64,000 nt of DNA from Oscillospiraceae bacterium (GCA_015068655.1 SVKC01000002.1:1-64000); one strand, 5' to 3'; positions 38,053-47,721 are shown, counted from the first letter of the stretch. Program-made: numbers and translations. Notes: generated by a model not told the origin, from the sequence alone.

Positions 38053-38885
38053 AAAAAATAGGATTTATTGACTATTACCTCGACGAATGGCACGCAAACA
38101 ACTATCCTGACTTCATCAAAAAACTTTCGGATGGCAGATATGAAGTTTGCTACGCTTACGGAAAAATTGACAGTCCTATTGGCGGTATGACAAACGAGGA
38201 ATGGTCAAAGAAACATAACATTCCGTTGCTGGACAGCATTGAAGAGGTAATTGAAAAAAGCGATTTACTCATCGTCCTTTCTCCCGACAACCCCGAAATG
38301 CATGAGGAGCTGACCGACCTCCCCTTGAAATCAGGAAAACTGGTTTATGTTGACAAAACCTTTGCTCCTGACAAGGAAACTGCCATCCGCATTTTCAAAA
38401 ATGCTGAAGAACACAACACACCCTGCTTTTCAAGCTCGGCACTTCGCTTTGTTACCGAACTGAAGGATGTTGACAAATCAAAGATTTTCAAAATTTACAG
38501 CGAAGGTCCCGGCACCTACGAAATGTATTCAATCCACCAGATTGAGCCTATCGTTATGCTTATGGACTGCCCTGCAAAAAGAGTTATGGGCTTGGGAGAC
38601 CCTGAACATCCTTCCTTAATCATCGAATTTGAGGACGGACGTTTTGTTCAGATGCATCAGGGCTTTGAAACACCCTTCAAGATTTCATTAACAAACGAGG
38701 ATGACAACATCATAACCGATTATCCCATCAAGTCAGACTATTTCAATCTGTTCTTGAGTGCATTGGTTGAATTCTTTGACACAGGAATTGCCCCTGTGAA
38801 TCACCAGCAGACAATAGAAGTTATAGCAATCAGAGAAGCAGGCTTGAAAGCACTTAATCAACCCTTCACCTGGTTCGACGTTTAA
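38049..38885 (+). CDS. Short Gfo/Idh/MocA-like protein with degenerate cofactor motif
   Basis: 278 aa, some 60 residues shorter than its neighbours. The usual GxGxxG is replaced by MKKIGFIDYYLDEWHANN, and the EKP lysine motif by VDKTFAP, which still keeps a lysine. The C-terminal domain is abbreviated. It could be a substrate-binding or regulatory partner, or an enzyme with altered cofactor use, forming a complex with the oxidoreductases on either side (4-bp overlap upstream, 14-bp gap downstream). Confidence 0.7.
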   Translation: MKKIGFIDYYLDEWHANNYPDFIKKLSDGRYEVCYAYGKIDSPIGGMTNEEWSKKHNIPLLDSIEEVIEKSDLLIVLSPDNPEMHEELTDLPLKSGKLVYVDKTFAPDKETAIRIFKNAEEHNTPCFSSSALRFVTELKDVDKSKIFKIYSEGPGTYEMYSIHQIEPIVMLMDCPAKRVMGLGDPEHPSLIIEFEDGRFVQMHQGFETPFKISLTNEDDNIITDYPIKSDYFNLFLSALVEFFDTGIAPVNHQQTIEVIAIREAGLKALNQPFTWFDV

Positions 38886-38899
38886 AAGAGGTTTACGAT

Positions 38900-39925
38900 A
38901 TGAACAAAATATACCGAATTGCACTTATAGGTTGCGGCAGTATGGGTGCCGCACATCTTGATGACATATGTCAGATGTCCCACATAGAGCTTTCCTGCGT
39001 GTGTGACATCAACCCTGAACGGGCACAGTCTTTTGCCCGTCAATATCACGCTTCATCATATGAAACAAATTGGCGGAAGGTTGTTGCATCAGACAATGTT
39101 GATATCGTCATTATCTGCACATACCCCTCCACTCATCTGGAAATATTAGAGGAATGTATTCGCCACGGAAAACACGTTTTATGCGAAAAGCCCATTACAC
39201 AAGATATTGAAAGCGGAGAAAAGTTTTTTGAGCTCGTTCGCTCAAATCCACAGATAAAAGTCCTTGTGGGATACATTCTCAGGCACAACAAAACCTACCA
39301 GAAAGTTGCAGAAATGATACAGTCAGGTGCAATCGGATTTCCCATTGTTATGAGAATGACCCAGAATCATCATACAATGGATTGGCAAAAGTATTTTAAT
39401 TTGATTTGCGAAACATCACCTATTGTTGATTGCGGAGTTCACTATCTGGACGTTATGCGTTGGTGCACAGGGGCTGAAATCCTGGAGGTTAACGGAATAG
39501 GGCTAAAAACCGAGGCAGATATTCCCGACGGAAAGTATAACTACGGATTGATGACTGTCCGTATGTCCGACGGTTCTATGGGATACTACGAAGCCGGTTG
39601 GGGAAATACCGTTGCTGCCGAAAACTTGAAGGAATTCATAGGTCCAAAAGGCAGAATCAGAATAACCCTCCAGATGTCACGGGCAATCAATCAGGAGGAA
39701 GGCGATTTGATTGAGTACTATACATATCCTGAAGAAAAGTATGAAACCATAAACCTTCTGTGCAAACGCAAACCCACCGGCGATCAACTGAATGCCCTGA
39801 TTTCAATGATTGAAGGAAAGGACGACGTAAAACCAACAATGGAAGATGTTCAAAAAAGCTTTCTCTGGGCAAACAAAGCTGACGAAATAATCAAAAAGAA
39901 CTTGCCCAATAAAAATCCAAAATAA
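38900..39925 (+). CDS. Gfo/Idh/MocA-family oxidoreductase
   Basis: 341 aa. Rossmann motif ALIGCGSMGAAH, EKPIT lysine motif, and the catalytic region DCGVHYLDVMRW. Third oxidoreductase in a row; the TIM barrel follows by 26 bp. The combination of consecutive oxidoreductases with a xylose-isomerase-like barrel matches pathways that act through 3-keto sugars, but the substrate is unknown. Confidence 0.9.
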   Translation: MNKIYRIALIGCGSMGAAHLDDICQMSHIELSCVCDINPERAQSFARQYHASSYETNWRKVVASDNVDIVIICTYPSTHLEILEECIRHGKHVLCEKPITQDIESGEKFFELVRSNPQIKVLVGYILRHNKTYQKVAEMIQSGAIGFPIVMRMTQNHHTMDWQKYFNLICETSPIVDCGVHYLDVMRWCTGAEILEVNGIGLKTEADIPDGKYNYGLMTVRMSDGSMGYYEAGWGNTVAAENLKEFIGPKGRIRITLQMSRAINQEEGDLIEYYTYPEEKYETINLLCKRKPTGDQLNALISMIEGKDDVKPTMEDVQKSFLWANKADEIIKKNLPNKNPK

Positions 39926-39951
39926 ATCATTCAAAGAAAGGATATGATAAA

Positions 39952-40794
39952 ATGTATAATTTTCCAATAGGAGCACTGCTTGATTCCTTCAGAACCGATA
40001 CAAAGAGTGCAATCAAAAAGGCCGCTGAAATCGGTGTTCAGGGACTTCAGATGTATTCAACCACAGGCGAAAACTCACCCGAGAACCTTACCGGAGAAAA
40101 AAGACGTGAGCTTTTGGACTTTGTAAAGTCACACGGTTTGGTTTTTTCAGCAATTTGCGGAGACCTTAATATGGGCTTTGGCAACAGAGAGCTAAATCCC
40201 GAGCTCATTGAAAAATCAAAAAGAATTCTGGATTTGGCAAAGGATTTGGAAACCGACGTGGTAACAACACACATCGGCGTTGTTCCGGCAGACAAAAACC
40301 ACGAACGCTACAAAATTATGCAGGAAGCCTGCTTTGAGCTTTCACGCTATGCCGACTCTATCGGTTCACATTTTGCAATTGAAACAGGTCCCGAAACATC
40401 CGCTGTACTGAAGGAATTTCTGGACTCTCTGGGCTCAACAGGTGTTGCCGTAAACCTTGACCCTGCAAACCTTGTTATGGTTACAAATGACGACCCTGTT
40501 CAGGCTGTATATAACCTGAAGGACTACATCGTGCATACCCATGCCAAGGACGGAAGTCACTTCGGCAAAAACAATCCCGAAGAAATTTACCGGGTTGTAC
40601 CTTGTGACAACATCATAAGAAACTTCAAGGAAATGCCTCTTGGCGAAGGTCAGGTACCCTTCAATGAATACTTGGCGGCTCTTGAGGATATTGGTTATCG
40701 CGGATTCCTGACAATCGAAAGAGAAGTGGGCGACAGCCCCGAAAAGGATATTGCAGCCGCTGCTCAATACCTCAAAGGAATCATCGGCAAATAA
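39952..40794 (+). CDS. Sugar phosphate isomerase/epimerase-like TIM barrel
   Basis: 280 aa. Metal motifs AIETGPET, AVNLDPANL, THAKDG and TIERE are the same set as in the protein at 10772. A GAAAGGA ribosome site precedes the ATG. Last gene of the rightward operon, followed by a strong terminator. Probably epimerises, isomerises or eliminates a keto-sugar product of the preceding oxidoreductases. Confidence 0.85.
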   Translation: MYNFPIGALLDSFRTDTKSAIKKAAEIGVQGLQMYSTTGENSPENLTGEKRRELLDFVKSHGLVFSAICGDLNMGFGNRELNPELIEKSKRILDLAKDLETDVVTTHIGVVPADKNHERYKIMQEACFELSRYADSIGSHFAIETGPETSAVLKEFLDSLGSTGVAVNLDPANLVMVTNDDPVQAVYNLKDYIVHTHAKDGSHFGKNNPEEIYRVVPCDNIIRNFKEMPLGEGQVPFNEYLAALEDIGYRGFLTIEREVGDSPEKDIAAAAQYLKGIIGK

Positions 40795-40806
40795 CGTCTG
40801 CTGATA

Positions 40807-40838
40807 AAATGGGCTGTTGCACATGCAACAGCCCATTT
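40807..40838. terminator. Bidirectional terminator between convergent operons
   Basis: AAATGGGCTGTTGC (40807-40820) pairs perfectly with GCAACAGCCCATTT (40825-40838) around ACAT. It lies 12 bp after the TIM-barrel stop and 7 bp from the stop of the convergent alcohol dehydrogenase. A/T flanks serve both directions. A related hairpin with GGCTGTTGCA lies at 50219. Confidence 0.85.
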
Positions 40839-40844
40839 CATTAG

Positions 40845-41810
40845 TTAATTCATTACCACAACACCCTTGATATATCCCTTTGGTTTATTCTCAAGGATTT
40901 CAAAAGCTTCATTAATCTCTTCAAGCTTAAATCTGTGAGTTATAATTTCTTCGTTTCTGAAAACATTGTTATTAATAAGAGCCACGGCACGTGTCATGTC
41001 GTTGAGCGGACTGTCAGAATGGGTAGGATGTGCACATTTCACGTCAATTCCCCGATAAAAGATGGTCCTGAAGTCAAACTCTTTGCATATATCCTCATAA
41101 CTGCTCATAACAACAAGTCTGCCTTGGAGCTTCAAGTAATCAGCACTACTGCTCAAAAGGCTTTCAAGGCCTGTACCTTCAATAAGGAAGTCCGCCATCC
41201 GTCCGTTTGTAATTTCCTTAACTCTCTCCACCGCATTTTCTGTTTTTGAATTTACTGTGTGTGTCGCACCAAACTTCTTTGCAAGTTCAAGTTTTTTGTC
41301 ATCTATATCTATTGCAATAAGTCCCGCCAAAAGGTTGCCGCAAAGCGCCTGAACACACCAAAGCCCCATAGCTCCACACCCCAAAACAACACCATAATCT
41401 CCAATTCTTGGAGTTGCTGCAGAAATAACCGTCGAAATGCACTTCAAGGGCTCTCCCATAGAATTTTCAAATATTGCATCTGCACTGAGCTTATAACACT
41501 CATTTTCATTTACCGCAACATATTCTGCAAATCCCTCGAACGTATCACCGGGCAAAACAGTCACCTTGTCACCCACCTTGTAATTTGTCACACCTTCTCC
41601 AAGTTCAACAACCGTCCCTGCCCATTCATGACCTATAACCTGAGGATAGTTAGTATAATAATCTCCCGTACCCTTCCAGAAATTCAGTTCCCAATTGCAC
41701 AATCCGCAAACCTCAACCTTCACAAGTACCTGTCCTTTTTGGGGAACAATATTCTCCTCAACTATTTCAAATTTTCGTTCTTTGACCAAATAAGCCCTTT
41801 TTCCTATCAT
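40845..41810 (-). CDS. Zinc-dependent alcohol dehydrogenase (medium-chain, sugar/polyol type)
   Basis: 321 aa from ATG 41810, six bases after GGAGGA; an ATG two codons earlier touches the ribosome site. Catalytic zinc ligands are Cys in VCGLCNWE and His-Glu in VIGHEWAG. The structural-zinc cysteine loop is missing, as in some polyol enzymes. The NAD-binding motif is VLGCGAMGLW. Last gene of the rhamnosidase operon. Likely interconverts a sugar alcohol and ketose released downstream of GH78. Confidence 0.85.
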   Translation of the reverse strand: MIGKRAYLVKERKFEIVEENIVPQKGQVLVKVEVCGLCNWELNFWKGTGDYYTNYPQVIGHEWAGTVVELGEGVTNYKVGDKVTVLPGDTFEGFAEYVAVNENECYKLSADAIFENSMGEPLKCISTVISAATPRIGDYGVVLGCGAMGLWCVQALCGNLLAGLIAIDIDDKKLELAKKFGATHTVNSKTENAVERVKEITNGRMADFLIEGTGLESLLSSSADYLKLQGRLVVMSSYEDICKEFDFRTIFYRGIDVKCAHPTHSDSPLNDMTRAVALINNNVFRNEEIITHRFKLEEINEAFEILENKPKGYIKGVVVMN

Positions 41811-41826
41811 TTTCATTCCTCCGTAA

Positions 41827-44334
41827 TTAATCAATCTCGTAACGATACTCACCGCACTTCAGCTCCACAGGTTTGCCGTCTGTAATCAGTTTGGCTGTTG
41901 TATTAAAAGGCACTTTTACATCAAGACAAATCTTTTTGTCAACTCTGTTCCAGCAAACACCGATTTCGCCGTATTCCGAATCAAGGCTCACGTCAACATA
42001 TGACAAGTTCTCCGCAAAACAGGGTTTTAACGTAAATGTTTTATAACCTCCGTCAGGCTTAATTCCCGCAAGCCCGTATATATACCAGGCGCCAATTGAG
42101 CTAAAGGCATTATGACTTCTTGCACCTGTGCCCTCCCATGTTTCCCAAAGGGTTGTTGCCCCATTTTTCAGCATATACCCGATTGACGGATATTCCGTCG
42201 CCATAAGCATATTAAGTGCCACATCATTTCTGTCCGCTCCGTCCAGAACCTTGAACAAAAGCTCCGTTCCAACCATACCGCTGTTAAAGGTATAACCTCG
42301 GTTTTTGATTCTTGCAATCAGACCGTTTAACACAGTCTTTGCTTTATCTCCTGTTACAGCATCAGCAAACAGTAAATATGCATCGGCTTCCTGTTCATCA
42401 AACACACCGTTGCTGTGCACATATTTATCCGCAAGAGCCCCAAGGCTTTCTTTCATCTCAATATCAAGCCACGGCTGAACCTCAATGCTCAATTTCGCAC
42501 ACATTTTTATAAACAGCTTTATGCAATAAACATAATATACAGTGTTCACCAGTTCAGGCGGAATCTTTATTGCCTCAGGCTTTGGGTCACTCCATTGATA
42601 TTCACTTGGCATAACCCAATCGCCCAAGCTCCAGCTTCCTTCCACGTGTCGGCTGATCAGACCATCTTCGTCTTTATGTTCTTTCAGATACAAAATCCAT
42701 CTTTCAATATGGGAAACACTTTCTTTGAGGAAATCCTTATCCCCATACTGCAGATAAAAATGCCACGGCACGGTTACAACCGCACTTCCCCAGGCATGAC
42801 CGCCGCAACCTCCCGAAAAAGGTGCCGTATAGGGCACAAATCCCGTCTCCGTGCTTTGGGAATCATTTATATCTGCAATCCATTTCCGATACGCCTGATA
42901 AGCATCAAAGTTATACATTGCGGCATTAGCCGAAAGCTGTCCGTCGCCCGTATAAGGCAGACGTTCTCTGTGAGGGCAGTCCAGAGGTGTGCAACCATGC
43001 ATATTGGAAAGAGCCGTATTCTGATACATTTTGTAAATTGCATTTATGTTGTCATCCGAGCATTTGAAGCGTGCCCGTTTGGGCATATCCGTACACACAA
43101 ACAGGGAGTCAACACCCAAAATTTCAACATTTTCCGTATACCTGATATAAATATATCTGTAAGTATGCCAAACGAATCGGGGAGTATAGGTCTGCACTTC
43201 AGAATCATCGAGAATATACACATCCTTTTGAATCTGGTTTATGTCATCCTCAACATATCCCACAGTTGATGTGTAGTCCAACTTCTCGCCATCAAAATCT
43301 TCGGCATAAAAAATCTCAACTCTTTCGCCCCTCAGCCCTTTAAGCCGAAGTTTGACGAATCCGCTCACCACTTCGCCTACGTCATAAATATCCGCTTTGA
43401 TACGTTTCACCTTTACAGATTCAATAACCCGTTCCCCCGGACATAGCTGTGAAATCAGCTTTGCCTTTGGTGCAGACACAGCAGCCGCATAATTACTGCA
43501 CTCATATCCGCTCTCAAAAAAATCAGGGTTTTCTTTGGTTGCATCATATATTTCACCTGAGAAAAAGTTGTTGTGAACAATGGGGCTCTCGCAATATTGC
43601 CATGTTTCATCAGTTTCAATCAGAACATTGCCTGCGCTAAGCCGCAAAAATGCCTTCAACTGATTGCCGTAATCAAAATCACCCCGAATTGTTGCCCTTG
43701 CCTTTTCCCGGTACCAACCGTTTCCAAGCCACAAAACTATGGTGTTCCGTCCCTGTGTAAGATACCTTGAAACCTCATACGACAAGTAATATACACTTTT
43801 TCTTGTTGAGCCATCATACGCATTATGAATATTTCGGTATGTAACCTCATCATAATCTGACCGAACAGGTTGCATTATGTCATCCGAAACCTTTTTGCCA
43901 TTAATATACAATTCAAAAAAGCCAAGACCACAAACATTTGCCACAGCATATTCGGGAACAGCATCCAGCTTAAACTCTTTTCTCAGCAGGGGCGAAGAAA
44001 TGGCTGAATCTGCTGTTATCCATTTTAAATCCGCCTCATCAATAAGTCCTGTGATAAACCAGCCAGCTTCACCTTCAAGCTCCCCTTGATTTGTATAAAT
44101 CTTTACCTTCCAGTAATACTTTCTGTTGCTTTCAAGCTTGGAGCAATCACAGCAAACCCGTACACTTTGGTCGCTCTCTACCTTGCCGCTGTGCCAGGAA
44201 TATTCTTCGCCATATATCCATATTTCATATGCCCTTTGCATCAATCCATGGCACTCTGTTACCTTCCATGTGAATGTAGGCACAATAACCCCCACAGGAT
44301 TAACAGCATCGCAGCACTTGATGTATATTTTCAT
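41827..44334 (-). CDS. Alpha-L-rhamnosidase, glycoside hydrolase family 78
   Basis: 835 aa, no signal peptide. N-terminal beta domains (about 1-410) precede the (alpha/alpha)6 barrel. The acid motif DCPHRERLPYTGDG lies at 452-465 with Glu457 as likely general acid. TTLWETWEG near residue 735 carries the likely base. A C-terminal beta domain follows. GH78 removes terminal alpha-L-rhamnose with inversion, from rhamnogalacturonan, flavonoid glycosides or cell-wall rhamnans. Its start lies 4 bp after the isomerase stop. Rhamnose release with a RpiB-type isomerase and dehydrogenase suggests a complete route. Confidence 0.9.
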   Translation of the reverse strand: MKIYIKCCDAVNPVGVIVPTFTWKVTECHGLMQRAYEIWIYGEEYSWHSGKVESDQSVRVCCDCSKLESNRKYYWKVKIYTNQGELEGEAGWFITGLIDEADLKWITADSAISSPLLRKEFKLDAVPEYAVANVCGLGFFELYINGKKVSDDIMQPVRSDYDEVTYRNIHNAYDGSTRKSVYYLSYEVSRYLTQGRNTIVLWLGNGWYREKARATIRGDFDYGNQLKAFLRLSAGNVLIETDETWQYCESPIVHNNFFSGEIYDATKENPDFFESGYECSNYAAAVSAPKAKLISQLCPGERVIESVKVKRIKADIYDVGEVVSGFVKLRLKGLRGERVEIFYAEDFDGEKLDYTSTVGYVEDDINQIQKDVYILDDSEVQTYTPRFVWHTYRYIYIRYTENVEILGVDSLFVCTDMPKRARFKCSDDNINAIYKMYQNTALSNMHGCTPLDCPHRERLPYTGDGQLSANAAMYNFDAYQAYRKWIADINDSQSTETGFVPYTAPFSGGCGGHAWGSAVVTVPWHFYLQYGDKDFLKESVSHIERWILYLKEHKDEDGLISRHVEGSWSLGDWVMPSEYQWSDPKPEAIKIPPELVNTVYYVYCIKLFIKMCAKLSIEVQPWLDIEMKESLGALADKYVHSNGVFDEQEADAYLLFADAVTGDKAKTVLNGLIARIKNRGYTFNSGMVGTELLFKVLDGADRNDVALNMLMATEYPSIGYMLKNGATTLWETWEGTGARSHNAFSSIGAWYIYGLAGIKPDGGYKTFTLKPCFAENLSYVDVSLDSEYGEIGVCWNRVDKKICLDVKVPFNTTAKLITDGKPVELKCGEYRYEID

Positions 44335-44337
44335 AGC

Positions 44338-44883
44338 TTAACCCTTGCTTCTGTCAAAAATCTCGGCATCAGCCAAAGGACCTGTGGAAATCTTTCTGGG
44401 TTCTTCGCACCATACCTCATCGTTCATCATCATATTCTCTGCATCCCTGATTAAATCAAGTGAACCGTCATGGAAGCCTCCGTCATAATCGGTATTGAGA
44501 AATGTTTCAAGAATGTCAATTGCTTCCCATTCACCGATTGTTCTTCCGCCAAGGCAGAGGATATTTGCATCATTGTGTCTGCGTGTCATTCTTGCAAGAT
44601 ATGTACTGTTCACAAGAGCCGCTCTCACACCCTTGAACTTGTTTGCCGCCATGCTTATTCCGATTCCCGTGCCGCAAATCAGCAATCCGCAGCGAGCCTC
44701 ACCGCTTGCCACAGCCTTTGCAACCTTTGCCGCAAAGAAGGGATAACGTGTTGATTCAATATCAGGATTATCCTCCGAACCGCAATCCACATATTCAATT
44801 CCTTTACCCTCGAGATATTCAATACATTTACTTTTGAGATAATACCCTGCTGTATCATTTCCAATATAAATTTTCTTTGTCAT
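44338..44883 (-). CDS. RpiB/LacA/LacB-family sugar-phosphate isomerase
   Basis: 181 aa. Family signatures are IYIGNDTAGYYLK (N-terminus), CGTGIG with Cys70 as catalytic base, and RRHNDANILCLGGRTIG. It interconverts aldose and ketose phosphates (ribose-5-P, allose-6-P or galactose-6-P). It is adjacent to a DUF4867 gene, a pairing known from tagatose or galactose-type operons. A GGAGG is nine bases before the ATG. A C-terminal tail of about 25 residues extends past the usual core. Confidence 0.85.
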   Translation of the reverse strand: MTKKIYIGNDTAGYYLKSKCIEYLEGKGIEYVDCGSEDNPDIESTRYPFFAAKVAKAVASGEARCGLLICGTGIGISMAANKFKGVRAALVNSTYLARMTRRHNDANILCLGGRTIGEWEAIDILETFLNTDYDGGFHDGSLDLIRDAENMMMNDEVWCEEPRKISTGPLADAEIFDRSKG

Positions 44884-44896
44884 AATTTTCTTCCTC

Positions 44897-45529
44897 CTAT
44901 ACTGTATAAACTATATTCTCACCCGTAAGACCCACATAAGCACCATTTTTGGCTTCATCCGAATCAGGATGGGCAAGAAGCCACTTGTTGCTACCAAGGC
45001 ACATTTTTGCTTCAGCACTATCCATATTTTCAATATGCGGTTTTTCCAGATTTGTGCCCTTTGGCAGAACACAAACCATCCGGAATGCACTCTCGGGTTT
45101 CAATCCACAGGGTGCATAATGAAGGGTGGTTCCGTAAAGCTCAACCCCAACCCCTGCAGGAACATGAAAAGCTTCCGTTTTGGATGTATCATATTTTCCC
45201 TTCTCTATGTCTGACTGCAGTCCAAGAATGAGAACAAGGTCATCCTTTGCAATATTAAACTCACTGCTTTTGTGATATTCCAGACAATTAAGGGTATCAT
45301 TAACACCATTGCAATACCCCAACTGAATTGGCATTCCCCCAAAGCCTCTGCTGCAAAGCTCGCCAAAAACCTTACATTGCTCCAAAACGCTTACGCATGC
45401 CACATATTCTATGCCTGCATTCGGAGTATTGCATTTTTCAAGAGCTTCAAACAGCTCGCCAAAGTCATAGCCCTCCAAAACAGCACCGTATTTTTTAAAC
45501 TCTGTATCAAATACCGATTTCACATTCAT
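44897..45529 (-). CDS. DUF4867 family protein
   Basis: 210 aa with the typical blocks of this uncharacterised, cupin-like family: FGGMPIQLGYCNG, LNCLEYHKSSE, FHVPAGVGVELY, TTLHYAPC, NKWLLAHPD. The His and Glu in these suggest a metal-dependent sugar isomerase or epimerase. Genes of this family are known next to RpiB/LacAB-type and tagatose-metabolism genes. No direct function is established. Confidence 0.8.
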   Translation of the reverse strand: MNVKSVFDTEFKKYGAVLEGYDFGELFEALEKCNTPNAGIEYVACVSVLEQCKVFGELCSRGFGGMPIQLGYCNGVNDTLNCLEYHKSSEFNIAKDDLVLILGLQSDIEKGKYDTSKTEAFHVPAGVGVELYGTTLHYAPCGLKPESAFRMVCVLPKGTNLEKPHIENMDSAEAKMCLGSNKWLLAHPDSDEAKNGAYVGLTGENIVYTV

Positions 45530-45546
45530 AATGTCACCTGCTTTGC

Positions 45547-46728
45547 TTATTTAATGCTGTTGCAAACTTCCCAAATTGCATTTACGGTATTGTCAATATC
45601 CTGTTCTGTCCAGTCGCAATGAGGAAGAACATGATAAGTTCTCTCAACCAAATCAATTGTGCGCGGAAGCATATCATGGCTGTATTCCATGTTCAAATCC
45701 TTGTTTTCAGCAAGATTATAAGGATTTGTTGCATCACAGTGACTTCCGCGATGCTCCATAAGCGGTGTCCAGTTGTAATAAATGTGCTTCCCGCTGTCTG
45801 CAACAAGAATACCGTTGATTTTTCCGTTTATTGCATCTGCAAACCTGCGTGCAACTGCCTTATCCTTGAACTGAAGCGGCAAGGTTGTTCCCAAATCACC
45901 CTTGATGTCATTACTGGGCGCAAAATCAAATAAATCACAGCCGGCAAGACGTTCCATCAATGTAGCCTTAACACGACGCAAATCCTCAATTATGCCATCC
46001 ATTCTGCCAAGCTGAACACGCATAATAGCGGCAGTAATTTCATTTGTACGCATCTGCGTTCCCATAAACACGGGTTCGGTGAAATCACCCGAATAAGGAC
46101 GGAATGCCGCACCGCCGTCATGGTAAATAAGAGCTCTTTCATAAACCTTTCTGTTATTTGTGACAATACTTCCGCCTTCACCTGCTGAAAGCAGCTTCCA
46201 GTGATTAAAGCTGAACGCACCTGCATCACCGATGCTTCCCACTCTGCGACCCTTATAGGAACCGCCGTCCGCCTGACAGGCATCTTCAATCACATAAAGA
46301 TTGTGTTTCTTTGCAATCTCACAAACAGCATCCATATCACAGGGATAGCCGCAGATATGTACGGGAATAATGGCTTTTGTGTATTTTGAAATTTTCTTTT
46401 CAATGTCTTGCGGGTCAATTGTCATGGTTTCATTAATTTCCGCAAGTACAGGAATGGCACCAACTGCCAGAACGGCACTTGCACTTGCCATAAATGTATA
46501 GCCCGGAACAATAACCTCATCCCCGGGGCCTATGCCAAGGCTTGCCAGAGCAGTCATAAGTGCTCCCGTACCCGACGATACAAGTATAGAATACTCCGTT
46601 CCGATAACCTTGCTGAATTCTTTGTCAAACTTTTCAGCTTCCTTCAAAGCATTGTTAACACGAAAAAGCTCCTTGCTTTCAATTACCCGTGCAACTGCAT
46701 CAATTTCTTCCTGTCCCATTCTGAACAT
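45547..46728 (-). CDS. DegT/DnrJ/EryC1/StrS-family aminotransferase
   Basis: 393 aa, PLP-dependent fold I. Lys178 in FSFNHWKLLSAGEGG forms the aldimine; EDACQADGG (Asp near 149) contacts the PLP nitrogen. The ATG follows GAGGAGGAA. First gene of the leftward rhamnosidase operon. These enzymes usually make amino sugars for nucleotide-sugar synthesis. In a catabolic operon it may instead transaminate a keto sugar or work as a sugar dehydratase-like member of the family. Confidence 0.85.
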   Translation of the reverse strand: MFRMGQEEIDAVARVIESKELFRVNNALKEAEKFDKEFSKVIGTEYSILVSSGTGALMTALASLGIGPGDEVIVPGYTFMASASAVLAVGAIPVLAEINETMTIDPQDIEKKISKYTKAIIPVHICGYPCDMDAVCEIAKKHNLYVIEDACQADGGSYKGRRVGSIGDAGAFSFNHWKLLSAGEGGSIVTNNRKVYERALIYHDGGAAFRPYSGDFTEPVFMGTQMRTNEITAAIMRVQLGRMDGIIEDLRRVKATLMERLAGCDLFDFAPSNDIKGDLGTTLPLQFKDKAVARRFADAINGKINGILVADSGKHIYYNWTPLMEHRGSHCDATNPYNLAENKDLNMEYSHDMLPRTIDLVERTYHVLPHCDWTEQDIDNTVNAIWEVCNSIK

Positions 46729-46764
46729 ATTTAAAATTCCTCCTCAACTTTATTGTTTTTTTTC

Positions 46765-46794
46765 AATATAACATATGAAATTCTCTACTTTCAA
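46765..46794 (-). promoter_or_regulatory. Promoter of the DegT-GH78-ADH operon
   Basis: Reading leftward, -35 TTGAAA (46789-46794), 18-bp spacer, -10 TATATT (46765-46770), about 40 bp before the DegT start. Confidence 0.55.
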
Positions 46795-46830
46795 GGCTAT
46801 TTCCTATCAGGTTTTACCCAAAAATTAGCA

Positions 46831-46865
46831 AAAAAAGAAGAGACCGCTATTCTGAACGATCTCTT
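46831..46865 (-). terminator. Terminator of the AraC gene at 46882
   Basis: AAGAGATCG pairs with CGGTCTCTT (one G-T pair) around an 10-base loop, followed leftward by TTCTTTTTTT. It ends the AraC transcript before the DegT promoter. Confidence 0.7.
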
Positions 46866-46881
46866 ATTTTGACATACATAC

Positions 46882-47721
46882 CTATTCCACAGGTTCAATC
46901 TCTTTGAATATACATTGTCGGTATTCTCTCGGTGACATACCCGTATACGTTTTAAAAACCCGTCCAAAGGTCTTTGCAACAGGGATTCCCACCTGCTGAC
47001 CAATCTCTCCGATTGACATATTTTTATTTGTAAGCAGCCGCATGGCTATATTAACCCTGAAAATATTCAAATACTGATGAAAGGACGAGTTCGTTATTTC
47101 CTTGAATATTCTGCAAAAAGCATTTGGGTCGTACCCCACAAGATTTGCAGCTTCCGCAAGAGAAATGGGTTCGCTGTAATTGTTTTTTACAAAATCAAAA
47201 ACCTTTTGAATTCTCATATACCGCTCAAGCTGCTTCTGACGCTGCGAGTTCTTTTGCAGCAGCATAGGAACAGAACGCATCAAAAGGGTAAACAGCTCAT
47301 TCAGATACCCACGCATTGCCCATGCCGTTGCCTCATCAGAATTCAAATATTCCTCATAAATCCGCTGCACTATCTCACGCATGGAAACAGCATAGACGCT
47401 GTTGCTGTCATGTGTAATATGAGGACATCCAAAACACTTTTTGGCAAATTCCTGAAAAAACGCACCAACAAACTGTGCACCAAATTCTATGTCAAAAATT
47501 CCGGTATCATTTTCAAGCTCAATCTGATGCATTGCAAGGCTGTCAATACACAGAATATCATTTTCTTTCAAAATATACTCCTTTTCTTCGACAATCACCC
47601 TTGCATCTCCGTGAACACAATATATGAATTCTATCTCATTGTGGCAATGTTGCGGATATGACGCTTTCACATATGAAATAAAATATGGTTCATCTCCCAA
47701 CAACAGTTTTTGATATTCCAC
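46882..47721 (-). CDS. AraC-family transcriptional regulator
   Basis: 279 aa. I prefer the GTG at 47721, six bases after GAGGTGA; a GTG three codons upstream overlaps the ribosome site. N-terminal cupin with HCHNEIEFIYCVHG (about residues 25-40) and the C-terminal double HTH (about 165-270, MSIGEIGQQVGIPVAKTFGRVFK). It is immediately upstream of, and codirectional with, the DegT-GH78 operon, its likely target, and divergent from the ceramidase-like gene. Confidence 0.85.
   Translation of the reverse strand: MEYQKLLLGDEPYFISYVKASYPQHCHNEIEFIYCVHGDARVIVEEKEYILKENDILCIDSLAMHQIELENDTGIFDIEFGAQFVGAFFQEFAKKCFGCPHITHDSNSVYAVSMREIVQRIYEEYLNSDEATAWAMRGYLNELFTLLMRSVPMLLQKNSQRQKQLERYMRIQKVFDFVKNNYSEPISLAEAANLVGYDPNAFCRIFKEITNSSFHQYLNIFRVNIAMRLLTNKNMSIGEIGQQVGIPVAKTFGRVFKTYTGMSPREYRQCIFKEIEPVE

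Noticed and set aside
42415-43269. 284-codon plus-strand frame opposite GH78
   Set aside because: Lies inside the GH78 catalytic gene on the other strand; composition and content are those of an antisense shadow.
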